From SABY01 sp964612515 (GTDB lineage: Bacteria; Bacteroidota; Bacteroidia; Bacteroidales; 4484-276), in the NCBI GenBank assembly GCA_964612515.1, contig CAZTCX010000223.1, positions 1 through 5,287 of the forward strand: a DNA stretch of 5,287 bases, given 5' to 3'. The notes beneath the pieces were generated by a model. The model was given only the letters and a program-made list of their open reading frames with translations, did no database searches and was not told where the DNA came from. The number at the start of each line of letters is the position of its first letter. Positions within the stretch are counted from its first letter, which is position 1. Both the position numbers and the translations under genes were made by a program. Below, piece by piece: positions 1 to 5,184 of this stretch.

Positions 1-30
1 GAAGAATCAATAGCTCAACATCCCCTCCAA

Positions 31-157
31 TTCTCCCCTTCTCCTTTCTCCCTTCTCCTTTCTCCTTTCACCTTTCTCCTTTCTCCCTTCTCCCCTCTTC
101 TCTCTTTCTCCCCTTCTCTCCTTCTCTCTTTCTCTCTTTCTCTCTTTCTCCTCCTTC
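31..157. repeat. Polypyrimidine (purine-poor) simple-sequence tract
   Basis: These 127 bases of the + strand are C or T throughout, except for a single A at 70. The left half is built from short CTCCTTT/CTCCCTT-like units. The right half (about 123-150) becomes a regular octamer, TTTCTCTC, repeated about three times. Such homopurine/homopyrimidine DNA can change length by slippage and can form triplex (H-DNA) in principle. It ends about 10 bp before the -7 box of the first gene, so it occupies the place where a -33 element would lie. Bases 1-30 show nothing recognisable. Confidence 0.9.
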
Positions 158-167
158 AAATTCTGTG

Positions 168-175
168 TAGTTTTG
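168..175 (+). promoter_or_regulatory. Bacteroidota-type -7 box (TAGTTTTG)
   Basis: TAGTTTTG matches the TAnnTTTG -7 consensus of the Bacteroidota primary sigma factor. It ends 21 bases before the ATG at 197, which leaves a short leader. No TTG -33 element is visible at the usual distance, because that region is the pyrimidine tract. Confidence 0.55.
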
Positions 176-196
176 CGGCTCAATATTTAATAGCTC

Positions 197-625
197 ATGA
201 ACGATTATCCGCAAACACCCGCACCCGCTCCTATCCGCCCACAACTGCTCACCATTTTGTGTGTCCTGAGTTACATTGGCGGCTCACTGGGTGCTTTTAG
301 CTTTTTTATGGTCTTTACGGCTTATGCGCAGCTCACGCCCATGATCGAAGAGATGGGAATTAACATGCCGGGCATGGAGCTGTATCTGAGTGCAGGGCGC
401 AACTTCTTTCTGGCAGGAGCAATCTTTTATTTCCTCTCGCTGATAGGCGTTGGGCTGATGTGGCGTTTGCGCAAAGTTGGTTTTCACATCTACACCGGTT
501 CGCAGGTGATGATCCTCATCATGCCGCTGTTTTATATCCAGGGCTTCCCATTCCCGTTCCTCGATGGCCTTGTCACCGCACTTTTCATCTTTTTGTTTTA
601 TCGTTTTTATCCTTCGTTTGTTTAA
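197..625 (+). CDS. Small four-helix integral membrane protein, function unknown
   Basis: This gene encodes a 142-residue protein with a short proline-rich, hydrophilic N-terminus (about 1-15) and four hydrophobic stretches likely to span the inner membrane, at about 17-43, 68-89, 97-114 and 119-137. Between helices 2 and 3 lies a basic segment (residues 88-103, MWRLRKVGFHIYTGSQ). A closely similar segment, with the same helix layout, occurs in the protein encoded at 879-1325, so the two appear to be diverged paralogues. No catalytic motif or signal-peptide cleavage site is visible. The ATG at 197 is supported by a TAnnTTTG box a short distance upstream and by the hydrophobic start that follows. 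I do not recognise a named family. It could be a small membrane accessory or stress protein, but that would be a guess. Confidence 0.85.
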   Translation: MNDYPQTPAPAPIRPQLLTILCVLSYIGGSLGAFSFFMVFTAYAQLTPMIEEMGINMPGMELYLSAGRNFFLAGAIFYFLSLIGVGLMWRLRKVGFHIYTGSQVMILIMPLFYIQGFPFPFLDGLVTALFIFLFYRFYPSFV

Positions 626-702
626 AGAAAATTGTAATTATTTAGGTGATTGACTTTTATAAATTCACATCAAATGAAAGGTTTTATAGATTTAAGAACA
701 TC

Positions 703-800
703 CACCTCACACCCCCCGACCCCCTAAAGGGGGCGTGCAACCGCACAAGCGAAAGTGTGCGGGTAGGCTTCCCCTTTAGGGGATTGAGGGGTAGTGGGGG
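703..800. repeat. Nested GC-rich palindromic intergenic element (CCCCTAAAGGGG type)
   Basis: Two 30-base arms (703-732 and 771-800) are inverted repeats of each other. The inner 20 positions match at 17 by eye, and the match weakens outward. Each arm also contains its own palindrome: CCCCC-TAAA-GGGGG at 720-733 and CCCC-TTTA-GGGG at 771-782. Between the arms lies a third hairpin, CCGCACA (741-747) pairing with TGTGCGG (756-762) around the loop AGCGAAAG. Elements with this core are common between genes in many Bacteroidota genomes (general knowledge, not checked here). No transposase is present. The element could act as a terminator or RNA-stability hairpin between the two membrane-protein genes, or be a non-autonomous mobile repeat. 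The flanking bases 626-702 show nothing else. Confidence 0.8.
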
Positions 801-832
801 CATTTCTAAAAGAAAATTTCTTATTTGAATTT

Positions 833-840
833 TATTTTTG
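833..840 (+). promoter_or_regulatory. Probable -7 box (TATTTTTG)
   Basis: TATTTTTG is an exact TAnnTTTG match, 38 bases before the ATG at 879. No convincing -33 TTG lies upstream. A second, one-mismatch box, CAAATTTG, occurs at 865-872. If that one were used, transcription would begin almost at the start codon. Confidence 0.4.
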
Positions 841-878
841 AAAGATATTATCTAAAAGTTTTAACAAATTTGCATAAA

Positions 879-1325
879 ATGGAAAAAGAGAACACCCCGA
901 TAGATAGCCCCACACCGCAGGCTGATAGGAAAAGCCGCCGCAGAAAATCGTTGCCGCTTGGTCTGGCCATCCTGCTGATATTTTCGTTTGTGTACAACGG
1001 GTTGATGCTGGTGCTGATGGTAGCCGGATTGTTTTTCCCTGACATCGTCCACAACATTCTGCAGCAATATTACAAACAGATTTATATTTCGCCTAACCTC
1101 TCACTGGCCGCCAATGCGGGAGCTGTAGCGCTTTTCGCAATATCATTATTCGGGCTTATCCTCTTGTGGTGGCAGCGACGTGCAGGCATTTGGTATTTTG
1201 CGCCTTCGCAAATTGCTATCCTGGCTACACTGGTATTTGTGCTCCACACCTACGACTGGATTAACATCGCCATCGCATCGTTCATCATACTTATCATTGC
1301 CATCTACGCGCGGGGCATGAAGTAG
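879..1325 (+). CDS. Small four-helix integral membrane protein, paralogue of the 197-625 product
   Basis: This gene encodes a 148-residue protein. A polar N-terminal tail (1-24) ends in a strongly basic patch (RKSRRRK), which favours a cytoplasmic N-terminus. Four hydrophobic segments follow, at about 25-54, 74-97, 102-122 and 126-144. The segment at 96-111 (LWWQRRAGIWYFAPSQ) aligns without gaps to residues 88-103 of the protein encoded at 197-625, sharing the W, R, G and SQ positions. The helix spacing also agrees, so the two are likely diverged paralogues. An in-frame ATG at 825 would add 18 residues. I prefer 879 because the extension would cover likely promoter sequence and the protein from 879 has a normal polar, basic N-terminus. 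Function is unknown. Confidence 0.83.
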   Translation: MEKENTPIDSPTPQADRKSRRRKSLPLGLAILLIFSFVYNGLMLVLMVAGLFFPDIVHNILQQYYKQIYISPNLSLAANAGAVALFAISLFGLILLWWQRRAGIWYFAPSQIAILATLVFVLHTYDWINIAIASFIILIIAIYARGMK

Positions 1326-1349
1326 CGGCGGGAGGATTGCGATAATGAT

Positions 1350-1357
1350 TATTTTTG
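1350..1357 (+). promoter_or_regulatory. Bacteroidota-type -7 box (TATTTTTG)
   Basis: TATTTTTG is an exact TAnnTTTG match lying 19 bases before the ATG at 1377. This geometry resembles the box ahead of the 197 gene. No -33 TTG lies at 19-21 bp. The box suggests the HD-domain gene can be transcribed on its own, not only as read-through from the membrane-protein gene 51 bp upstream. Confidence 0.5.
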
Positions 1358-1376
1358 CCAAAAGATTCAACAAGTC

Positions 1377-1961
1377 ATGCGCCTCGTCCACCATCAGCAA
1401 TTTAAACTTCGCCCTGATTACTTCGATCATCAGAGCAGCCTGCATGGTATCAATCATACCTATCGCGTGATGCTGCACGTGCTCAACATTGGGCAGAAAG
1501 CGAACCTCGACGGCGAGATATTGCCGGCCTGGTGTGCCGCTTACATCCACGATATGGCGCGCAAGCACGACGGCTATTGCACCGAGCACGGCGCATGGTC
1601 TGCCAACACAAAACTCCCGATATTTCGTGGTTTTTTTGCACAGCAAGGCGTGGATACCGATGGCCTGCGTGCCATCAAAGCTGCGGTGGCCAACCACTCG
1701 GTGCGCCATGAGATGACGCATCAACATCCCTATTATAAAATTACAGCATTGCTCAAAGATGCCGACGCGCTCGACCGCATTCGCATCAGCGAAACCAACC
1801 TCAAGGTAAAGTATCTGCGCTATCCCGTCACCGCCTCGCTTGTCGATTTTGCCAAAGCGCTTTACTATGCCACACCCAATAAAGAACTCTCCAGCTTTGA
1901 CGAGCTGCTACAAATAGCCGAAACTATCGGCGGGGTTTCTTTTGGGGAGTTGATTGGTTAG
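1377..1961 (+). CDS. HD-domain phosphohydrolase
   Basis: This gene encodes a 194-residue, probably cytoplasmic protein with no signal peptide or membrane helix. The HD-superfamily metal-binding pattern is clear. H27 lies in the segment SLHGINHTYRV (21-31), H58-D59 form the HD doublet in IHDMARKHDG, and D130 lies in LKDADALDRIR (126-136). Additional histidines at H64, H71 and H107 (NHS) could help hold metal. HD proteins of this size hydrolyse phosphate esters, often of nucleotides or cyclic nucleotides, using a bound divalent metal pair. The substrate cannot be told from the sequence. No RelA/SpoT synthetase, GGDEF or other partner domain is attached. The start is supported by a -7 box just upstream. 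The gene is noticeably GC-rich compared with the region to its right. Confidence 0.9.
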   Translation: MRLVHHQQFKLRPDYFDHQSSLHGINHTYRVMLHVLNIGQKANLDGEILPAWCAAYIHDMARKHDGYCTEHGAWSANTKLPIFRGFFAQQGVDTDGLRAIKAAVANHSVRHEMTHQHPYYKITALLKDADALDRIRISETNLKVKYLRYPVTASLVDFAKALYYATPNKELSSFDELLQIAETIGGVSFGELIG

Positions 1962-1974
1962 AAAGAAGTGTTTG

Positions 1975-2033
1975 CTGCCCGTCTATTACCGAAAGCTCTC
2001 ACGTGAGTTCCCATTAAAAATTTAGGCGGGCAG
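1975..2033. repeat. Inverted repeat enclosing a CACGTG palindrome, after the HD gene
   Basis: CTGCCCGTCTA (1975-1985) pairs with TAGGCGGGCAG (2023-2033) along 11 positions, with one G-T wobble. The loop holds a perfect 10-bp palindrome, CTCACGTGAG (1998-2007). The structure begins 13 bases after the HD-gene stop codon. No clear T-run follows the 3' arm, so it is not a classical intrinsic terminator, although a run of five T's occurs at 2044-2048. Its position immediately before the first leader block mirrors that of the inverted repeats before the second block. Confidence 0.6.
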
Positions 2034-2040
2034 AGAAGAT

Positions 2041-2151
2041 TGATTTTTACAGGGTTTTATGAAAATCAAAAAAAATATTTTTATCAAAATCCACTTGGTA
2101 ATTAAAAACGCTTTGCCTATCTTTGCTCCACTACAAAAAAGAATTCTAATG
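2041..2151 (+). repeat. Conserved promoter/leader block, copy 1
   Basis: This 111-bp block aligns end to end with 5180-5287. By hand count there are 16 mismatches over 108 aligned positions and one 3-base gap, in an A-run (eight A's here, five in the other copy). The most conserved parts are GTAATTAAAAAC, the TTTG of the -7 box and the stretch CACTACAAAAAAGA just before the ATG. The block ends with an ATG at 2149-2151, but the frame it opens (74 residues, to 2373) does not look like a real protein. The clear gene downstream starts at 2450. Confidence 0.85.
2095..2125 (+). promoter_or_regulatory. Strong Bacteroidota promoter (TTG-N20-TATCTTTG)
   Basis: TTG at 2095-2097 and TATCTTTG at 2118-2125 are separated by 20 bases. 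This is the classical -33/-7 arrangement for the phylum and the best promoter in the window. It lies inside the duplicated leader block and points to the lipoprotein gene. A transcript from it would carry a leader of roughly 320 nt before the ATG at 2450. Confidence 0.7.
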
Positions 2152-2449
2152 AAAGGTTCTTTTTTACATAACGATGCCTGCCTGCCTGCCGCAGAAAATT
2201 TTTACTGCGACGGAACAAGATTCTTTCGCAGCGTAAAAACAAACCTTCCATGTGTTCCTCGCCTCAAGCCGGCTAACTCTTCTTTTCGCTGCAACTGCCT
2301 TCCAAATTTTATTCGTCACACCACAAAATCTGTTCTCCAAAAGATTCAGCTTTTTCTGTTCAGTTTGTATTGACCTGTCTGCTGCCAATGCCATTTTCTT
2401 ACACTTTTGTTTTTTAACAGATTTCCTTAAAACATTAAATTTTATAAAG
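2152..2449 (+). other. Long leader region without a convincing gene
   Basis: About 300 bases lie between the leader-block ATG and the lipoprotein start. Open frames exist on both strands: the 2149-2373 frame, a 66-codon in-frame extension ahead of the lipoprotein, and a minus-strand frame. None gives a protein-like sequence, and the extension would bury the lipoprotein signal peptide. The region contains a GCCT tandem (about 2176-2190) and a bulged hairpin (2199-2239). It is most simply a structured 5' leader, a small RNA, or the remains of a deleted small gene. Confidence 0.5.
2199..2239 (+). other. Bulged 12-bp hairpin in the lipoprotein leader
   Basis: TTTTTACTGCGA (2199-2210) pairs with TCGCAG plus TAAAAA (2226-2231 and 2234-2239). 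A two-base CG bulge interrupts the 3' arm and the loop has 15 nt. The T-run is on the 5' side and the A-run on the 3' side, the reverse of an intrinsic terminator. A leader structure is therefore more likely than a terminator. Confidence 0.45.
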
Positions 2450-3472
2450 ATGAAAAATTTTAAACTTACAATGCTTTCTTTGGCACTATTCGTTGTGGCT
2501 GCCATTACATATTCCTGCGCCAAGCAGGACCAAACGGAACCAGTAAGTTCCGCAACCGAAATCTCTCAATCCGATGCTGACATCCTGATCGAAAACAAGA
2601 TCAGGGCGTTTAAAAGCAAAATGGAACTTCTGCGTGAAAATCCTTCGTACAAAAGTGTCGAAACAATGAGTGTAGATAGTGCCGTGTGGTATATGGAGGC
2701 GGCATCTAATTATTCATACGGAAATGCAAATACCCCGTGGGATAAATTAGTTGTTGATTCTTTTAATATTTTCATAGCTACAACCAATGGCGAAGTCGAT
2801 TTAAATGACCTAATTTCTGCATACGATGAAATGATCAACGGCATCGCTGGCAGCTTTGACGCTATTGATTATGAAGAAAAACATTTAGTTGTTAATGACA
2901 TTTCGCTAATGGGATCGGAAAGCGGCACGGCAACTTTCATGATTATTGCAGGCTTTGGCGTTGAAGAGAGCGCCGGAACGAGTGGATATTTTAATCATGC
3001 CTGGTATTATGGAATGTTAAAAGGTGACTGTGATTTTAATTATCTTGGAACTGATGCGGCGGAAATAATTGAGGATAAAATCCTGTTATTAAAAGGTACT
3101 CCAGCTCCAAACGTAAAATACACTGATGTTGAATCCTTCGAAATTCATGCTATTTCTTTTGTAAATACTGAAGACCTGGAACCAAATAATAATATGTACG
3201 ACTATTTGATGTTTTATTGTTTTGATGATTATGCAGGCATTATGCCAAATGTACATACGTGCGTTTCAGTAGATGAAATGAATTTTTATTACCTGGGAAC
3301 GCAATATGTATTAAACCATGATCAACCTCAATTTGCCAGGCCACCCGGCAAAAGCCTTATCACGGTTGATCTTATGGGGGATTGTATTTGTGGTCAGTAT
3401 GGTACATCGTATATGCATCATGCATTGGTTCAATATGGAATACCCTACATAAGTTCTGACCCACAAGATTAA
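2450..3472 (+). CDS. Putative lipoprotein of unknown function
   Basis: This gene encodes a 340-residue protein with a lipoprotein signal peptide: a basic start (MKNFK), a hydrophobic core (about 6-19) and a lipobox-like TYSC with the acylated cysteine at C23. The next residues (AKQDQ) are polar and only loosely resemble a Bacteroidota surface-export signal, so outer-membrane attachment is likely and surface exposure possible. The mature part begins with a helical, charged region (about 40-65). The segment DSAVWYMEAASNYSY (76-90) and the following alternating strands resemble uncharacterised lipoproteins I have seen in this phylum, but I cannot name a family. Five further cysteines (194, 257, 271, 312, 314, including a CxC) could form disulfides or bind metal. 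I chose the ATG at 2450 because it places the signal peptide at the N-terminus. A T9SS-exported protein is encoded 78 bp downstream. Confidence 0.85.
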   Translation: MKNFKLTMLSLALFVVAAITYSCAKQDQTEPVSSATEISQSDADILIENKIRAFKSKMELLRENPSYKSVETMSVDSAVWYMEAASNYSYGNANTPWDKLVVDSFNIFIATTNGEVDLNDLISAYDEMINGIAGSFDAIDYEEKHLVVNDISLMGSESGTATFMIIAGFGVEESAGTSGYFNHAWYYGMLKGDCDFNYLGTDAAEIIEDKILLLKGTPAPNVKYTDVESFEIHAISFVNTEDLEPNNNMYDYLMFYCFDDYAGIMPNVHTCVSVDEMNFYYLGTQYVLNHDQPQFARPPGKSLITVDLMGDCICGQYGTSYMHHALVQYGIPYISSDPQD

Positions 3473-3490
3473 TTATTAACTGTACTGTAG

Positions 3491-3526
3491 TTGTCATCAC
3501 CAGGTTAAAATATCTGGTGATGACAA
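3491..3526 (+). terminator. Perfect 13-bp hairpin between the lipoprotein and T9SS genes
   Basis: TTGTCATCACCAG (3491-3503) and CTGGTGATGACAA (3514-3526) are exact inverted complements around a 10-nt loop. The hairpin begins 18 bases after the lipoprotein stop codon and ends 24 bases before the next start codon. No T-run follows. It may therefore be a partial terminator, a 3'-end stabiliser that lowers expression of the downstream gene, or a processing site, rather than a strict intrinsic terminator. Confidence 0.45.
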
Positions 3527-3550
3527 TCTCAATCTAAAATATACTTGCAA

Positions 3551-5002
3551 ATGAAAACGACAGCTTTTACACTCATATTTTGGCTCATATCTTTGGCAGG
3601 TTGGACACAGCAAAGTTTTGAACTGCTGATTGAGGATACCCTGGATCAAATGACCACTGCAGTAATTGAAACTGATAAATCCTATTTTTTTACTGAAATA
3701 CTATATAATCCCAGTTTCAAAACCAATATCTATAAAACTGATAAAGGTGGAAACATAATCAAAATTCAAGAGATAAAACCCGACCAATTCGATTTTAATT
3801 TATCAACAATAATTAATGAAGGAAATGGTAAAATTACAGGATTTGGGTTTCAGAAAGCTGCTGAGGATACGGCTCTATTTTTTACAATATTAGAAATGGA
3901 CGATAATCTTTCTATACTCACCGAAAAAACGTACCGGACTGGTTTTTATTCGACTGAGTACCTTAATGTTGAGAAATTTTATGATGGATACATCGTAGTA
4001 GGTTGTGGAAGCTACACACCATATCCGCGCACTCATTTGTTTTCATACCTGGTCAATTCTGCCTATGATACCATCAGAAGCAAAGTATATCCCGAGGAGG
4101 GAATAATTTATGCTTTTGATATGCTCCCCACACATGATAATAATTATTTTAAGGTTTTTACGCGGGGATTTGGCCCACCATTTGGTGCTACAGGCCAGAT
4201 TTTATTAATAGACAAAAACTTAAACAGACTAAAATACACTGATATTCCTGAGTACGTTTATTCATATATGGATGCAAAGCATATTGATGATGCCCATTAC
4301 CTGCTTTCCGGAAAAAAAGATATTCCTTGGGGAGACAGTCAGACAACAAAACTTGCACTCATGCGCATGGATACTGCTGACATGATGCAGGAAATCCACT
4401 TATTCGGCTCTGAAGATACGATTACTTACCCTGGTTTTTACAGCAATCTTGATTTTGTGAATGAAAATGAAATCTATTATGCAGGGGTCAAAAATCTGGC
4501 TTTTAATTACTTCGCACCAGTAGATTCGTGGTTTTTCCTCAACAAGCTCGATAGTAATCTCGAAGTCCAGTGGCAAAAGTTTTATGGTGGCGATGCCTAT
4601 TATAACCTGTGGAATATGATAGCCACCCAGGATGGCGGTTGCCTGATGGCCGGCACCAGATATGACTATGTTACTCAAACAAATTTGCGGGATCTTTATA
4701 TCCTAAAAGTAGATGAAAATGGCCTGATTGTCGGTACCGGGGGAGAACTGCCAAACATCTCAGTTCAGGATGCCATCGTGTATCCAAACCCGGGCAACGA
4801 ATATTTCAATATTCAATCCGGCCCGCAGATCATCAATGCTTTGTTTGAACTTTTTGATATGAATGGGAATCTTGTGCTTACTACCACGCTTGATGAAAGG
4901 CGGGAAACGATAAGCACCCACAATCTTTCCCCAGGAACGTATCCTTACCTGATTACTTATCAAAACAAAATAGTGGGTTCGGGTAAGTGGGTGAAGAAGT
5001 AG
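3551..5002 (+). CDS. T9SS type A sorting-domain secreted protein with propeller-like repeats
   Basis: This gene encodes a 483-residue exported protein. Residues 1 to about 19 form a signal peptide (MKTTAFTLIFWLISLAGW, then TQQ). The C-terminus (about 403-483) is a typical type IX secretion sorting domain: YPNP at 411-414, then FELFDMNGNLV (442-452), SPGTYPYLITY (470-480) and a basic end. Such domains direct passage through the outer membrane and cell-surface attachment or release. The middle is built of about seven units of 50-60 residues, with turns such as TDKGGN (63), MDDN (116), DKNLN (221), MDTAD (273), LDSNLE (333) and VDENG (387), and glycine-rich strand ends such as DGGCLMAG (371-378). 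This suggests a beta-propeller. No catalytic motif is evident, so binding or adhesion is the likeliest role. A TTG at 3545 could add two residues, but the ATG at 3551 is preferred. The gene is probably co-transcribed with the lipoprotein gene. Confidence 0.88.
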   Translation: MKTTAFTLIFWLISLAGWTQQSFELLIEDTLDQMTTAVIETDKSYFFTEILYNPSFKTNIYKTDKGGNIIKIQEIKPDQFDFNLSTIINEGNGKITGFGFQKAAEDTALFFTILEMDDNLSILTEKTYRTGFYSTEYLNVEKFYDGYIVVGCGSYTPYPRTHLFSYLVNSAYDTIRSKVYPEEGIIYAFDMLPTHDNNYFKVFTRGFGPPFGATGQILLIDKNLNRLKYTDIPEYVYSYMDAKHIDDAHYLLSGKKDIPWGDSQTTKLALMRMDTADMMQEIHLFGSEDTITYPGFYSNLDFVNENEIYYAGVKNLAFNYFAPVDSWFFLNKLDSNLEVQWQKFYGGDAYYNLWNMIATQDGGCLMAGTRYDYVTQTNLRDLYILKVDENGLIVGTGGELPNISVQDAIVYPNPGNEYFNIQSGPQIINALFELFDMNGNLVLTTTLDERRETISTHNLSPGTYPYLITYQNKIVGSGKWVKK

Positions 5003-5009
5003 GATACAG

Positions 5010-5090
5010 AGTCACACCGTGAATAGCTCAGGGAAGTTTTGCTTTACTTTTAAGCCTGCGCTGCGCTTCGAAAGAATTCACGGTGTGACT
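5010..5090. repeat. Inverted-repeat element A (15-bp perfect arms)
   Basis: AGTCACACCGTGAAT (5010-5024) and ATTCACGGTGTGACT (5076-5090) are exact inverted complements around a 51-nt interior. The element starts 7 bases after the T9SS gene's stop codon and no T-run follows. It is 81 nt long, almost the same as element B (82 nt), which begins 12 bases later. The right arms share their ends, ATTCA-N5-TGACT, with CGGTG as the core here. Its interior contains CTCAGGGAA (5027-5035), which is exactly complementary to a stretch inside element B. Confidence 0.8.
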
Positions 5091-5102
5091 TGCGTGGAAG
5101 CT

Positions 5103-5184
5103 AGTCATCCGATGAATAACTCCAGACACTGAATTTTTCCCTGAGTAAATGGTCGTTTGCTTAAGCACTATTCATCGGATGACT
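5103..5184. repeat. Inverted-repeat element B (16-bp perfect arms)
   Basis: AGTCATCCGATGAATA (5103-5118) and TATTCATCGGATGACT (5169-5184) are exact inverted complements around a 50-nt interior. Compared with element A, the arm ends ATTCA and TGACT are kept but the 5-base core is TCGGA instead of CGGTG, and the change is fully compensated in the opposite arm. The interior holds TTCCCTGAG (5137-5145), complementary to CTCAGGGAA in element A. The right arm runs into the second leader block without a gap. Confidence 0.8.

Noticed and set aside
9..197. AATAGCTCA repeated at 9-17 and 189-197, and again near 5022
   Set aside because: A 9-base match is expected by chance many times in 5 kb, and the flanks do not align.
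646..828. 60-residue frame across the GC-rich palindrome
   Set aside because: Its sequence comes mostly from the palindromic repeat and has no protein-like character.
1146..1727. 193-codon minus-strand frame
   Set aside because: It lies opposite the HD-domain gene and the end of the membrane-protein gene, both of which have clear protein features, so it is a shadow frame.
2220..2238. Resemblance of ATTCTTTCG-CAGCG-TAAAA to the reverse strand of element A (about 5048-5077)
   Set aside because: The match needs two gaps and does not extend to the element's arms, so common origin cannot be supported.
2149..2373. 74-residue frame opened by the conserved ATG at the end of leader copy 1
   Set aside because: It has no signal peptide, domain or protein-like composition. 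It overlaps a hairpin and a tetranucleotide tandem, and nothing supports translation beyond the conserved ATG.
2252..2449. 66-codon in-frame N-terminal extension of the lipoprotein
   Set aside because: It would place the signal peptide and lipobox at residue 67 onward, where they could not work normally, and its composition looks non-coding.
3540..3547. TATACTTG as a promoter for the T9SS gene
   Set aside because: It has one mismatch to TAnnTTTG and ends only three bases before the ATG. No -33 lies at the right distance, so read-through from the lipoprotein gene is simpler.
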